This document shows positions 53,296 through 64,000 of a DNA stretch of 64,000 nucleotides, piece after piece. This DNA comes from Aphanomyces cochlioides (taxonomy: Eukaryota; Oomycota; Saprolegniomycetes; Saprolegniales; Verrucalvaceae): positions 186,001-250,000 of the forward strand of contig JAHQRK010000028.1 in assembly GCA_019828595.1 (NCBI GenBank), written 5' to 3'. The notes below the pieces were generated by a model, which was given only the letters and a program-made list of their open reading frames with translations, did no database searches and was not told the DNA's origin. Every line of letters starts with the position of its first letter. Positions within the stretch are counted from its first letter, which is position 1. The position numbers were made by a program, and so were the translations under genes.

Positions 53296-55540
53296 ATGAC
53301 TACCCCTGCTTCCTCCGCCTCCACCGCGTCCAATAACCAAGCAAACAGCTCGCCACCGGCCAGCCCTGGTGCCGCAGCTTCTCCTCCTCCGTTGAACGGA
53401 TCATTCGATAACGAAAGCGGCGAATCACCGCCCGAAGATCCCTCATTCGACGAGCGCCGACGCCGCGCATCTGATCGCAAATCACCCTCGCGCCCAGCGG
53501 CCAACGTCTGGCAACATTACGCCGACCAGCGCCGCCAAGCCGCCAAAGCGGCCAAGGACGACGTCGGCTACCATCGCCCAACCATGGAACAACTTGCTCC
53601 TGTCCTGGCCCTTGCAGAGACCCCCTCTGTTACGGGCCGCGAGCACTTTGAAGCATTCGAAACTGCCATTCCAACCTCCCATCGTCCAGTTGTAGCATAC
53701 ATGCACATGGATGCCGGCTTCTTCATCAACCAGATTGATGAAGGCAAAGCCCTGCGCGTTGTTCTCCACGACCAGCAAAATGAAGGAATCGACGACGGGC
53801 TGGCCGAGCTGGTCCAGCTCAAGGTCGATACCAACAGCCGCCAACTCATCTGGGGCTTAGCCTCCCTCGATGCCATCGCGATACTCGAGAACAAGTCGTT
53901 CAAAATACCAACAAGGGACGGCTCCCAAACGTTCATCATGAAAGCCAAGAGCGCTTTGGATGGATACTTCCTGGACATTCTCGGCTTCGACGCCAACCGT
54001 GAGGTAAAGGCCCACCTCTGGGACGTTCTCCATGCTGCTGGAGCTACACCCATCTCTGGCCTGTACACGAACACGTCTGAATCCTTGGGTACCACAGGCA
54101 GCCGCTACCGTATCACCTTCAAGTCTACCTCCCCCCCACCAATGTTCAATGCCAACGGGCGAACAATCGACGAAATCATTCTGATGGGCAAGTGCTATCG
54201 AGTGTACGGGAGTGACTGGTACAACCATCGCAAACAAGCCCAGCGCATCGATCTGGACATTCTCGCACGCGAGAAAAAGATCCCCCTCCCGGGAGCAAAG
54301 CCAGTGCAAGCGAGCAAAAACGCGCGCCCCGTGCAGGATGGCAAGCGCCAGCGCACAGACACGGAGCCCGGCCTCCCTTGGGAGCTCGTGCGTAAAGGTG
54401 CCAAACTTGGTACGACTTCCGACCCACTTCCATGGGACTCTCCCAACATGTACCAAGCTCTTGACGAGCGAGTCATTGTCTCCACCAAGCAAGTGGCTAG
54501 TGCCAACGGGTCTGATATTACGATCCTGCCCATCATTCTTGAGCGTCCCGACGCTCCAATCTCTATCCCACACGACGCCTTCGTCTGTGGAACTAAGCCC
54601 CACCGCAACAGGGCAACACGAGCAAAAATGTCGCTCAACACAACCCTCGACGAGCTTGCTGCCTTGGATGTAGCAGTGGCGGAAGCCCAAGCTTCCTTTG
54701 ACACCTACTGCACGACAGCGGCTACAAAAACTAAACTTAACTTGGCCAAGTTCATCCAAGACGGCGAAGCTGACTGGATCCAACGAGATCTGGAAGATCA
54801 CCCGGTTGTCTTCCGCCGGCAGCTCCGCGAACTCGCGATGTCCTCGCTCCACCTCCTATTACCTTTGGTACAGCTGACTCCTGAATCGGTGGCTCCGTGC
54901 GACCCAAGGTGCATCGCTCCCCTTTCCCAAACTTTACGCTGATACGTTTGGACATCCACCTTCACTAGCAAACTTCCAAGCGGACTTTGCTACGATAGCA
55001 AACGCATCCCACCATGAATCGTCCGAACCCTTGGAACATGAGGGTCCAGCCGATTTCACAATGCTCGAGGTTGAATGCATTCTCGCTGCTGTTGAAATGA
55101 TTCTTGGCTCAGTGGCGCCTATGATCTATGCTAGCGACACCGCTATTTACTCTCTCACAGCCCAACCTGTGTTCGCTATCCCAGCACGATTCCAATCCCG
55201 ATATCTCTCGTCAGCCACCCTACGTCAAATTCTCTGGGGAACCACGATGCTGGGAACCTCAGTGTGGGACGCGCTGAAACACATTCTAACGTCTGCACAA
55301 GCCGCACTATCTCCTGATGAAGCGACCAACGACGCAACAGACTTGCCTGAAACAGCCATGGCCAGCGCCACCTTTAACCGCTGGCTTGAAGTAATGCATG
55401 CCATGGAAGCAGCCGAAGAGTCAGAAGCTCTGGAAGTCGAACCGACAAAACAAGTCATGTTCGACACAATTAATCGTCGCCTCACCTTTGGCGATCTCTC
55501 AGAACTATGGTTCGACTTCTCAACCATACCGCATGACTAA
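53296..55540 (+). pseudogene. E5 ORF1 (one frameshift)
   Basis: ATG 53296 is intact. Open to about 54880, where a two-base loss (CAGCTGACTCCTG where CAGCTGAGACTCCTG is expected) shifts the frame. The C-terminal part is open at 55031-55540, ending LSELWFDFSTIPHD. The core is complete: QIDEGKALRVVLHDQQNEGI, NSRQLIWGLASL, MKAKSALDGYFLDILGFDAN. Confidence 0.88.
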
Positions 55541-58500
55541 GCCTGTCGAGGCGACCAATCCACTTTCCAGGAGACCAAGATCGCCAACAGGGATCATTTC
55601 CACACAATACGGCGCCACTTCACAAACCACATCGGGCACAAGAAATATAAACTCTTTGTGAACGATCACCGAACCTCTGCCCGCAACTCCATCAACCACC
55701 CGAGCAAGGGAGTCGCCACCATCTTCCATGAATCCATGCCTGGATTTAACGAACTGCAACCATTGTGGGACAAGCGAGTCCCAGATCGATATCTGTTTGT
55801 CCAATCTACATGGAACTCAACACCCGTGTTCTTCCACAATGTCTATGCGCCGGTCGAAGACGACCAACGTGCAGCCTTCTTTGAGAGCCTCCCAGTAGAT
55901 TTTGGAGACGACGATGCAGGCATTCACATTGTGGGAGGAGATTTCAATCTCCCAATGATCACCGCACTCGACACAACAACACCCCAGCCCAGCTACAACA
56001 ATGGTAAAGCTGAATGCCACGCCTGGCTTGCCGCACTGCGAGCTACCGATGCGTGGCGTTTCATCAACCCCTCACAGCAAGCTTTCTCTGGTCCATGACG
56101 CAGAAATAATCGCCTGGACTACATATTCATTGACCGTGACGTCGTCGCACACCACCTGCAAAAGTCCACGTTCGATGCTAATCGTTTCCATGGCGACCTC
56201 CTGAGTCACACAGCAACACTCTCAGCATCACCCCCCACTGCCCCAACTAAGGCGGCCTCACGCGTATGGAGACTACCAAGAGAACTCCTACTTGACCATC
56301 GCACAGTCAAAGCAATCCAACGAAAAGCCCAGTCTCTCCTCGACGAGCTACTCACCGAGCCCAACTGTAATGCAGGAGCCAAGTGGTGCGGGTGGCTACG
56401 ACGCATGAAACGGAAAATGCGGCAAGGCCACTTTAATAAACTTCGGCACCAACAGGAGGTTCTCACAATTCTGCGCCGACGACTGGCAAAAACCAAACTC
56501 GACGCAAAAGCCGGGCTCACAGATGAGACACCTGTCTTAGCCGCCCGAGAAAAGTATACCAATGCCAAGCTTGAACTACGCCAGGCTACACTAGACCATG
56601 GCTTTGACCGCCATGCGACACTCAACGAGTCACCGACAGCTCACTTTCTCCGCAAACCTCCAGCACTAAAAGTGACTATCACTTCTGCATTCATCAATGG
56701 TGTGGTGACAACAAACCCTGGGGAAGTAGCTTCTGCATTCACGGCCTACTGGCGATCCATTATGGTCGAGCCGCCCACTAACCCCCTACCAGACCACGAC
56801 GCACAAAGTAACGTCCTCGACTACTTGGAAGCTACTTTAACAGGCGAACAGCGCGAGGAGCTCGACAAACCGCTCCACGCGGACGAACTCTGCTCAGCTA
56901 TCAAGACCATGCGCCGAAATAAGTCACCTGGTCTCGACGGGTGGCCAGCCTCCTTCTTCCAAACTGCACCTGCGACTTTCGCGCAGATCCTAGTCATCGT
57001 GTACAACTACCAACGCACACATCATGGACTCTTACTGCCACACCAACGAAAAAGCTCCATCACTCTACTCTATAAGAAGGGCGAGCGAGCTGATCCAGGC
57101 AACTACCGCCCAATCGCACTCATGCCGGTCGAAGTTAAGATTCTCTCGCGTGTACTAGCCCGTCGCCTCTCGACAATGACCCAATCCTTGGTGCACTAAT
57201 CACAATCGGGCTTCATCAAAGGACGCAGCATGACCGACCATATACATCTCATCCAGGCCCTCCAGCATAGAGCCACTCGCGGCAATGAAGAATGGTATGC
57301 CACCTTCCTCGATTTCGCAAAGGCGTACGACATGGTCCACTGGTCCTTTCTCTTTGCAGTGCTCGAAAGAATGAATATTGGCACTGAGTTTCGCAGCTGG
57401 GTCCACCTACTTTACGCGAAGCCGCAAGCCCATCTACTCCTAAACGGTGTGCTTGGTCCTCCCATCTGCCCAACACGGGGGGTTAAACAAGGGTGCCCAT
57501 TGTCCTGCATCCTATTTGACCTTTATTTGGAGCCGCTGGGAGCCATGCTTCGAGCCCATCCAGAGCCTGGTATTCACTACGACAATGACACTACCCTCAC
57601 CAGCGTCTTCTTTGCTGACGATTCAACGCTACTCTCTGTTCGTGGTTCGTTGGAGTCGGCAGAATTCCAAGTTGATGTCATCGTCGGTCAATTCTGTTCG
57701 GTCTCAGGAGCTGCCTTAAACAAAACCAAGTGTATCACGTTAGCCCTGAACAACAACGAGGAACCGCTCGGTCGACCATCAGCTCCATCAATCAATTTGT
57801 CTAAGTCTGGCCAACCCATTCGTTTCCTGGGTGCATATGTGGGTCATCGATTGGATACACTCTACCACGTCCACAACATCAATGAGAAGTATCTTGCAGC
57901 CTTCTCTCAGTGGAGCTGCCGAGCCAGGACAATCCAAGGTCGACGGGCCTTGGCTTCCTCCATGATTCTCGGTCTCATTTGGCACGTCACGGCTGTCACA
58001 CCTATACCTGATGGGATCCTACTACAATGGCAAACAATGCTGACAAAATTTGTCGTCGGAGGACACTCTTCCCTCGACTCAACCTTCCGCTCCCCACTTA
58101 ATAAGGAGTGGCTCTTTGACAAGCGCTTGGGATTGGGCATCCCGCACATAGCGTCTATCATCCGAGGACAGCGCCTCAAGCTCCTCCAACGACTCATCTC
58201 GGAATCCTCAACAGTGCCACCACCCCCCTGGACAAAACTGGTGCTCGAACAATTCGCCAACTGCATGCATACGACCCACACCATGACCCGACCCTAGGAT
58301 TTCCTCTGGTACTCCCCGCAACACAGCTCAGCTTGGATTAACCTAGCGGAGCTCCATCCGATGTGGCTTGACGTCTGGAAGCATTGGGCCAGTGTACCCA
58401 TGAAAAACAAGCTACCGATCCGACCAGACTTCACAACAACCTTGCATATGCCCATGTGGCTCACATCCTACAGCGAGTTCTTACACAATGGCACGACCAC

Positions 58501-59592
58501 CCCCGCCTCATTAGTCACTAGATCACCTGAGGCTCGACTTTGGTGCCAACATGGTGTGACAAATGGCGTGAGAAGTCTTCATGATCTTTTACACTCTGCA
58601 ACCCCCCGTGGCCATTGGCCAGACTTTCAACAATTTCAAGGACTAATGTCCTCTGGAAATCCCTCTTGTGCGGTGTCCCTTCAGCAAGGGGTCATCTGGT
58701 TCAATGTGGTTCCACGTACACGCGGACTGTATGAGCACTTGACGGCAGTCTACCATTCCATATGCACGCGCTGCCAAGTCGACCAGGTTGTCAGTGACCT
58801 AGACAGTGCCCACCGCTGCATGCCTTCCGAGCTATCGTTCGCAATAGAGCTCAACCATTTGAGTACTGGCCCCGCAAACTCATCTCACATATAGCCTACC
58901 ACGGCCCTATCCCCACCAGTCCACACCCAACCTTCAGTCCCCAACGTCCAAACCACACCAAGGCAAGGATATATAGGACTCTTGTACGCCAGTCCATGCA
59001 ATTGGTCACACCAGTCCATGCAGACGTTGGGACCAGAGCCCTCCTCAAAATGCTCCCGGTAAACGACCTGTTCAAATACTGCACGCCCGACGAACCCGAT
59101 CGTCGTCTATGTCCTCACGACTGTGGGACAAACGAAACCATTGCCCACACGCTTCACGATTGCCCCGCCATCTCCCCAGTATGGCTAGCCCACGCGCCCC
59201 CATGGCAACAATACGGTGTTGCCTTCTCATGGCACAACACATCCAATCTTGATGCCTTCTCTGTCAATGCCAAGGGCCGACATATGAAAAACCTCCTGTT
59301 CAAGCTATGGGTCATGCTTACGGGTGTGACAATCCACTTGGCTTGGTTACAGCGGAACCACAAGAAACATCGCAGGCGTGCAGCCCCACCACATCACGTC
59401 CTTGTCGACCAATCTTTCGTTGCGTGGATGTCCACCATACGCTGGTGGCTGCGCCGCCAAGAGCACGACGACCCCATCATCTCTCAGGCCAAAACCCTCC
59501 TCGAGAGCCTGCTCTCGAAGCACCCATACTCCGAACTTCGAAGCAAATATCCAAAATGCTTGGCACTCGAAACTACGTTCGATGTGCACTAG
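55541..59592 (+). pseudogene. E5 ORF2 (start deleted, several stops)
   Basis: The first 30 or so endonuclease residues including CNLNG are deleted; homology starts at about 55565 (FQETKIANRDHFHTIRRHFT). Stops stand at 56096-56098 (Arg to TGA) and 57197-57199. A Leu-Ser-to-LSVRGS insertion lies next to the FFADD motif, a stop at 58295-58297, and a shift near 58850. The endonuclease, RT and zinc-finger regions are otherwise easy to follow to the terminal TFDVH. Confidence 0.9.
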
Positions 59593-59833
59593 CCACCCCT
59601 CCCCAATCACTGGATTCGAAGCTCCAGTGACGAAACCGCCGCCAGCGCTCTGGCACAAGGACAGGATTGAGCTTCGGCAAGATTAGCTTAGACTAACATC
59701 TAACGCGCATCCTTTGACTTCTCGGCCAAGCTGACACTGTTATCAAAACTCTTATTTTTAATAAATCGTACAACCAAATGTGACTTATTATATCATCATC
59801 GTCGTTTGTCATCGCCAGAAAGGTGGAAGAACC

Positions 59834-62053
59834 ATGAGTGGAAAAGCACAAGACGTTCTGTCTGGAATCGTCCAAGCCCGACGACAACACGTTGCTGACG
59901 CAAAGCAGGCCCTTCCTGAAGGCCAGCTGATTGAGAAGATTGCGGCATATGAAGCCAAACATGGCAAACCTGTCTCCATTCTCGAGAAAATCCAACAGGT
60001 CAGTGCACCCACCAGTTTTGACTTCGCGTGAAGACAACGTAGAGCGCGCCACACATTGCAGTCGCAGCTGAGTTCAAGCGAGCGAGTCCAAGTAAGGGTG
60101 ACATTGCTGTCGATGCCGATGCTGCTGGCATGGAATTCTGGGTTGAGAATATCATTGACAATATTTTCATAGAGCAAGCGCTTTTGTATGCTCAAGGTGG
60201 TGCGAGCGTTATTTCTGTCTTGACGGAACCTGCGCGTTTTAAAGGATCGCTGGACGACATGCTCGATGTGGTATGCATGAATGTCTGGAATTTTTCGAGT
60301 TAATTTGTCCTGTAGGCACTCAAGATTGAATCTATGGACAACGCACGTCCTGCTGTTCTGCGCAAGGATTTCATCTTCGACACTTATCAAGTCTTAGAAG
60401 CCCGAGCGTATGGTGCAGACAGCCTGCTTCTCATTGTCGCTATTTTGACTCCTGAAGAGTTGAAACTCTTGATGCATGTACTGTAACCAGCCAGTAACAT
60501 CGGTTTGATCTTATCGTAGGCTTCTCGCGAACTTGGCATGGAACCTTTGGTTGAAGTGAACAACGAAGAAGAATTGGACATTGCAATTGAAGCAGGCGCC
60601 AAGTACGATGCCTACTCTCTGTTGTCTGTGACACATATGTCTCCTTAGATTGATTGGTGTGAATAATCGCAACTTGCGCACTTTTAAACTGGACTTGAAC
60701 ACGACAGTCGACATTGCCAATGCGATTCGTGCTCGTGGTATTCCTCTTGGAGGTACAACGATCTTTTTAGCTTTCTTTCTCACAGGGCATGTCATCTAGG
60801 ACCAAACGGCATCCTTCTCTTGGCTCTCAGTGGCGTTTTTACTCGCGTGGATGCTTTGAAATTTGAGCAATGTGGCGCGCACGGCGTTCTTGTCGGCGAA
60901 ATGCTCATGCGATGCCATAATGCCAAGGATATGATCCAGGTTTGAATCCTTCATCACTCAAACTCATCGTCTGACGTGACTCCATGCAGGAACTCAAAGG
61001 CAAGACGGTGCATTCGCGCAAGACCTTGATCAAAACTTGTACGCTGTCGCCGTATGGATGTCATGAACTTAGGTCTCTGCAGGTGGTATTACGGACGTGG
61101 ATGCGGCGCTTATCGCCGCAAAACATGGGGTCAATTTCATCGGGTTGATCTTCGTCGAGAAGTCGCCTCGTTGCGTCTCTATTGACAACGCCAAGGCCAT
61201 TGTCGATGTCGTGCGAAAATTTGGTGAGCGCACAACCCGCGTGAAAGTCGAAGTGGACCCACTCGTCCCATCGACGCAATCCATTGATACCATCAGTGCG
61301 TGGTTTCAAAGCCATGCCAAGAAACTAACGCTCGCCAGCGCTCGCACGCCGTTGGTTGTTGGTACATCCTTCGAGTTTGCTCCTTTGTCATTGCGATGTG
61401 TAGGCGTGTTCCAAAACCAATCTGCGGCTTATATCAATGCTATGGTCGACCAAGTTGGCTTGGATTTGGTGCAATTGCATGGCGACGAAGGTTCTTTTGT
61501 TTGCTGAAGATCTTTTATTAAGTTATGGTGACGTCTAGGCTTTGAAATCTGCCGCGAGCTGACTGTACCAGCTATTCGAGTGGTTCATTTGCCTGGTTTT
61601 GAATCTGGAGGCAGCGTCAATGTCGAAGCCATCAAGGAGCATGTCAAAGCTGGTACCTGCGTCTGTCCATGTGCCTTTCTTACTCCTACACAGGATACGC
61701 CATCGCGTTGCTCTTGGATACGGCGATTAAAGGACAAATGGGTTGGATAATCTGTCCTTGGGAGATTTATCTCGTCATTATGTGGCGTAGGTGGCACTGG
61801 AGCTGTCTTTGACTGGAACATCGCGGCCAGCTTCGACAATGTGGGCATTCCATGCTTCATGGCCGGTGGATTGGCTCCGTTCAATGTTGCCCGTGCCGTG
61901 CATGTGGCGACACCGTTGGGTGTTGACGTGAGCAGTGGCGTCGAAGACGGTACGCCTGGCGTGAAGAATCCATCGAAGATTCAGCAATTTATCCGCAACG
62001 TTGTGCAACCTCCTCTTTCGAATCTCGACAGTTTCGACGAAGAAACCAACTAG
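59834..62053 (+). CDS. TRPC-TRPF: Indole-3-glycerol-phosphate synthase / phosphoribosyl-anthranilate isomerase fusion
   Basis: Bifunctional tryptophan-pathway enzyme: the TrpF half isomerises phosphoribosyl-anthranilate to CdRP and the TrpC half closes it to indole-glycerol phosphate. Eleven exons: 59834-60002, 60062-60270, 60316-60477, 60520-60602, 60649-60752, 60800-60939, 60990-61038, 61083-61490, 61539-about 61652, a short one near 61695-61748, and about 61792-62053. All checked junctions keep phase. TrpC motifs: [70 protein letters not shown], and the phosphate-binding VLVGEMLMR. TrpF motifs: [39 protein letters not shown], and [17 protein letters not shown]. The first exon runs through a tempting donor at 59999 to 60002; only the later donor keeps the reading frame. 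It starts 98 bases after the end of LINE E5. Confidence 0.93.
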
Positions 62054-62081
62054 AAGACGACTGTAGACACATTCATGAGCA

Positions 62082-62336
62082 TTATACGTCTCGCGATACA
62101 AATGCAATCGATTGCTTGACCCATAAGTTATTCACAGACGCCGATTTGCGAAGGACTGGTTTCGCTTGGCCGCCGAGTTGGATCGACCGTTGGACCCACA
62201 GACCTGCTGCCTTGGTGTCGACCTTGACGCGTTTGTTCTGGGAGGTCGGCTCTGGTTCGATCTTGCGCTTCTCGATTGGAATGTCCTGGCTGGGCGCGGC
62301 AACGACGACAACGGAGGCAGCTGCAGAGTTGGCCAT
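62082..62336 (-). CDS. Small hypothetical basic protein
   Basis: 84-codon minus-strand ORF, convergent with TRPC-TRPF (29 bases between stops). The sequence has a bipartite basic patch (EKRKIEPEPTSQNKRVKVDT, nuclear-signal-like) and two similar WVQRSIQL / WVKQSIAF segments about 28 residues apart. ATG 62336 is the only good start. Function unknown; the internal repeat and clean composition argue that it is real. Confidence 0.5.
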   Translation of the reverse strand: MANSAAASVVVVAAPSQDIPIEKRKIEPEPTSQNKRVKVDTKAAGLWVQRSIQLGGQAKPVLRKSASVNNLWVKQSIAFVSRDV

Positions 62337-63216
62337 CGCGTCAAGGACAACAAAATCGAAAATGGCATGGGCAAACAGATCAGTTGGTCTTCATTGGTCA
62401 CTCGAAAGCCAATCCACACATGGAACTTTCGATGACTCGACAGCGTCCAGATTTTATACTTGAAATTTGTATTTTGTTTCATTCGAGGCTTCTGATTGGT
62501 TGAAATAAAGTGCACTTTGCACTTTTCCACAATGCACATTCGACAGAAAGTTTCAGAGAAACTTGACGGTTGACGCACGTTCCGCAATAAGTTGCACATG
62601 AAAGCTCCTACCTTTGGAGAAAGTTAAATTTGATGCAGGACATCACTTCTTTGGCGGCTTTTACTTTACGCCTTGACATTTTCCTAAGAAAATCTGTGGC
62701 CACCGTAAAGTTGTTAGTTTGGTGGTATGACTGTTAATGTTCTCAAGCCATTAACCTCGTGCTTTGGTGTACGTGTACCCTGTCATTTTCATTGCTGACA
62801 TGGAAGAGGATGAGGTTAGGACCTTAAACATTTGCTTTGAACCGCGTGCAAGAGTCCGCACTCTTTTTGAAAATCGAGCCAAGATGCATTGGACACATGT
62901 TGCTCAAGCAACCTACAGAGCTATATTTCATGCATGCACTTGAAGCCCAACTCAAACAGCCTCGCCATGGCGAGTGTGCTCTACACTTGCGCAAAAATAG
63001 GCGGTATGAGTAAGCACTTCTTCTCATGCAAGTGCCTCTCGTGGAAGATGTATACTAGTAGACTCATTGGGAACCGCCGAGAATATGAAGCCCAGGAAAA
63101 CAAAATCGGTCTTCCTCTATAAATTTGTTCTCGAGATAATCGAGTCCAAAGTTTTCACCTCAAACACTTTTGTGAGTGGTCAGTGTGTTTTAAACATTCT
63201 TTGTGGTTGGCAAGGT
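62337..63216. other. Intergenic, nothing identified
   Basis: About 0.9 kb. Short ORFs on both strands without motifs. The part nearest 62337 presumably holds the promoter of the small minus-strand gene. Confidence 0.4.
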
Positions 63217-64000
63217 ATGGTGTCAAGCGACGAGGACTACAGCAGCTCGGCAAGTGAAGATGACGAGTACACGCCACAGCAGTTTCTCTGTAGACTACAC
63301 ATGAGCGACGATGATTTACGTGATGTTGACAGCCTGCTCAGCTATGCTTGTTGCCCTAAGCCTATTCTTGCAGAGAAGCGAACTGAAATTGTGAATTTCT
63401 TGGGGTCTATGAAATCCCTCTCAAAAGAGCAATTGGTCACATGTATGTACACTACACTGTCCCTTTGTGGAACGTTTGACTTGATAACGCAGCGGCGAAC
63501 ACGAGGAAAGGGTGTTCGACGTGTCTTTCCATGCATAGTGCCATTTATTGGAGAAGTATGTAAACCTGCCTTTCACAAGCTATTCGGTGTATCGAATGAC
63601 AAATTTACTGCCATTCGGAAGCGAGTCTTCTCGGGATATTTGACTCCAAAGTCCCACGAAAACAACGGCAATTGTCACGCTAAACTCGTCGATTACGACG
63701 CACTATCGGAATGGTTTGAGGAATACGCAGATACATTTTGTGAGGTTGTACCTTGTCGCAAAAGAGTTCAAAGAAGCTCCAATGGCGATATAATTTCAAC
63801 CTATTCAACCCACAAGTCGCTACTTTTTCCGTCATCATTTACCTGGGAATTTGTGTTTGATCAATACTTGCGATACAACAAGACAACAGCCTCAGGATTT
63901 ACGAGCCTTCGTTCTCGTCATTCAAAAAAATTGTCCAGAAAAAGTACCCCCATGTCGATATAAGAACGCCACGAGACAATGTATGCGACCTTTGTGTAAT
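63217..64000 (+). pseudogene. Transposase-like protein, cut by window edge and frameshifted
   Basis: ATG 63217 (MVSSDEDYSSSASEDDEYTP) opens 249 codons to 63963. EVCKPAFHKLFGVSNDKFTA, then a charged/polar linker, resembles the region before the DDE core in a broad class of animal and protist transposon-derived proteins (C-x3-F-x3-F-x-V followed later by C-x2-C). Near 63880 the better frame changes: YEPSFSSFKKIVQKKYPHVD, then RTPRDNVCDLCV, continues past the window edge in another frame. So a frameshift separates two halves. The catalytic part would be outside the window. Family name not assigned. Confidence 0.45.

Larger units (their letters stand above)
53249..59735 (+). mobile_element. E5: LINE, distinct subfamily, degraded
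   Basis: Body 53249-59720, target copy 59721-59735, followed directly by what is probably the native 5' flank of the tRNA (ACTGTTATCAAAACTC). It has the same 47-base leader and tail. The protein sequence is clearly diverged from E1 and E2/E4, so three LINE lineages coexist. The fossil pieces at 24775-26885 and 31880-33802 are nearest to this one. Confidence 0.9.

Noticed and set aside
59809..60390. 193-codon minus-strand ORF opposite the TRPC-TRPF 5' end
   Set aside because: The sense strand encodes conserved TrpC motifs across the same bases with good splice sites; the antisense frame has no family features.

Overview
The window looks like nuclear DNA of a compact eukaryote, most probably an oomycete of the Saprolegniales. 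This is an inference. It rests on many GT-AG introns of only about 40-60 bases, tightly packed conserved genes, an indole-3-glycerol-phosphate synthase/phosphoribosyl-anthranilate isomerase fusion, and a transposon mix (Crypton, Harbinger, MULE, Tc1/mariner, APE-type LINEs) familiar from oomycetes. No search was run, so names rest on recognised motifs.

Left arm (1-9,600): ordinary single-copy genes. In order these are an edge-truncated minus-strand gene, the SNARE YKT6, a seven-exon protein of unknown function, 5-formyl-THF cyclo-ligase, the WD40 protein EIPR1/TSSC1 (convergent, stop codons abutting), an intergenic stretch with a degenerate telomere-like tract, and a PRL-type (PTP4A) prenylated phosphatase.

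Array 1 (9,733-24,139) and array 2 (46,323-59,735): each starts with an intact minus-strand tRNA-Ser(GCT) gene. Directly against its 5' end lies a head-to-tail series of L1/Tx1-like LINEs (6.3-6.5 kb; ORF1, then an APE endonuclease-RT ORF2) alternating with about 0.55-0.7 kb non-autonomous elements. Every junction carries the same 15 bp, CTCGGCCAAGCTGAC, which is the tRNA's first 15 nt read on the other strand. The simplest reading is tRNA-targeted insertion with a 15-16 bp target-site duplication that rebuilds the target, so insertions stack. Array 1 is tRNA-E1-NA1-E2-NA2-decayed tail. Array 2 is tRNA-E4-NA3-E5. Array 2 sits on a duplicated piece of the PTP4A 3' flank that includes the tRNA. 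ORF2 of E2 is uninterrupted (1,416 codons). Every ORF1 copy is broken.

Middle (24,140-46,160): an AT-rich transposon graveyard. It holds two scrambled LINE fossils, a 672-bp Harbinger element with clean TIRs and TAA duplications, a SET-domain relic, a Crypton tyrosine recombinase with an open 662-codon ORF, a pogo/CENPB-HTH fragment, a 4.0-kb MULE with about 85-bp TIRs and a perfect 9-bp target duplication (apparently nested in a Tc1/mariner relic), a DDE_Tnp_4 pseudogene, further Tc1/mariner copies, and strong palindromes.

Right arm (59,834-64,000): the eleven-exon TrpC-TrpF gene, a small basic protein on the minus strand, an 0.9-kb gap, and a transposase-like ORF running to the edge.

The most interesting system is the tRNA-Ser-seeking LINE with its non-autonomous partner. 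The partner shares only the extreme 5' bases and about 60 bp of 3' tail, and is otherwise a chain of short hairpins with a recurring AGCAAGR loop.
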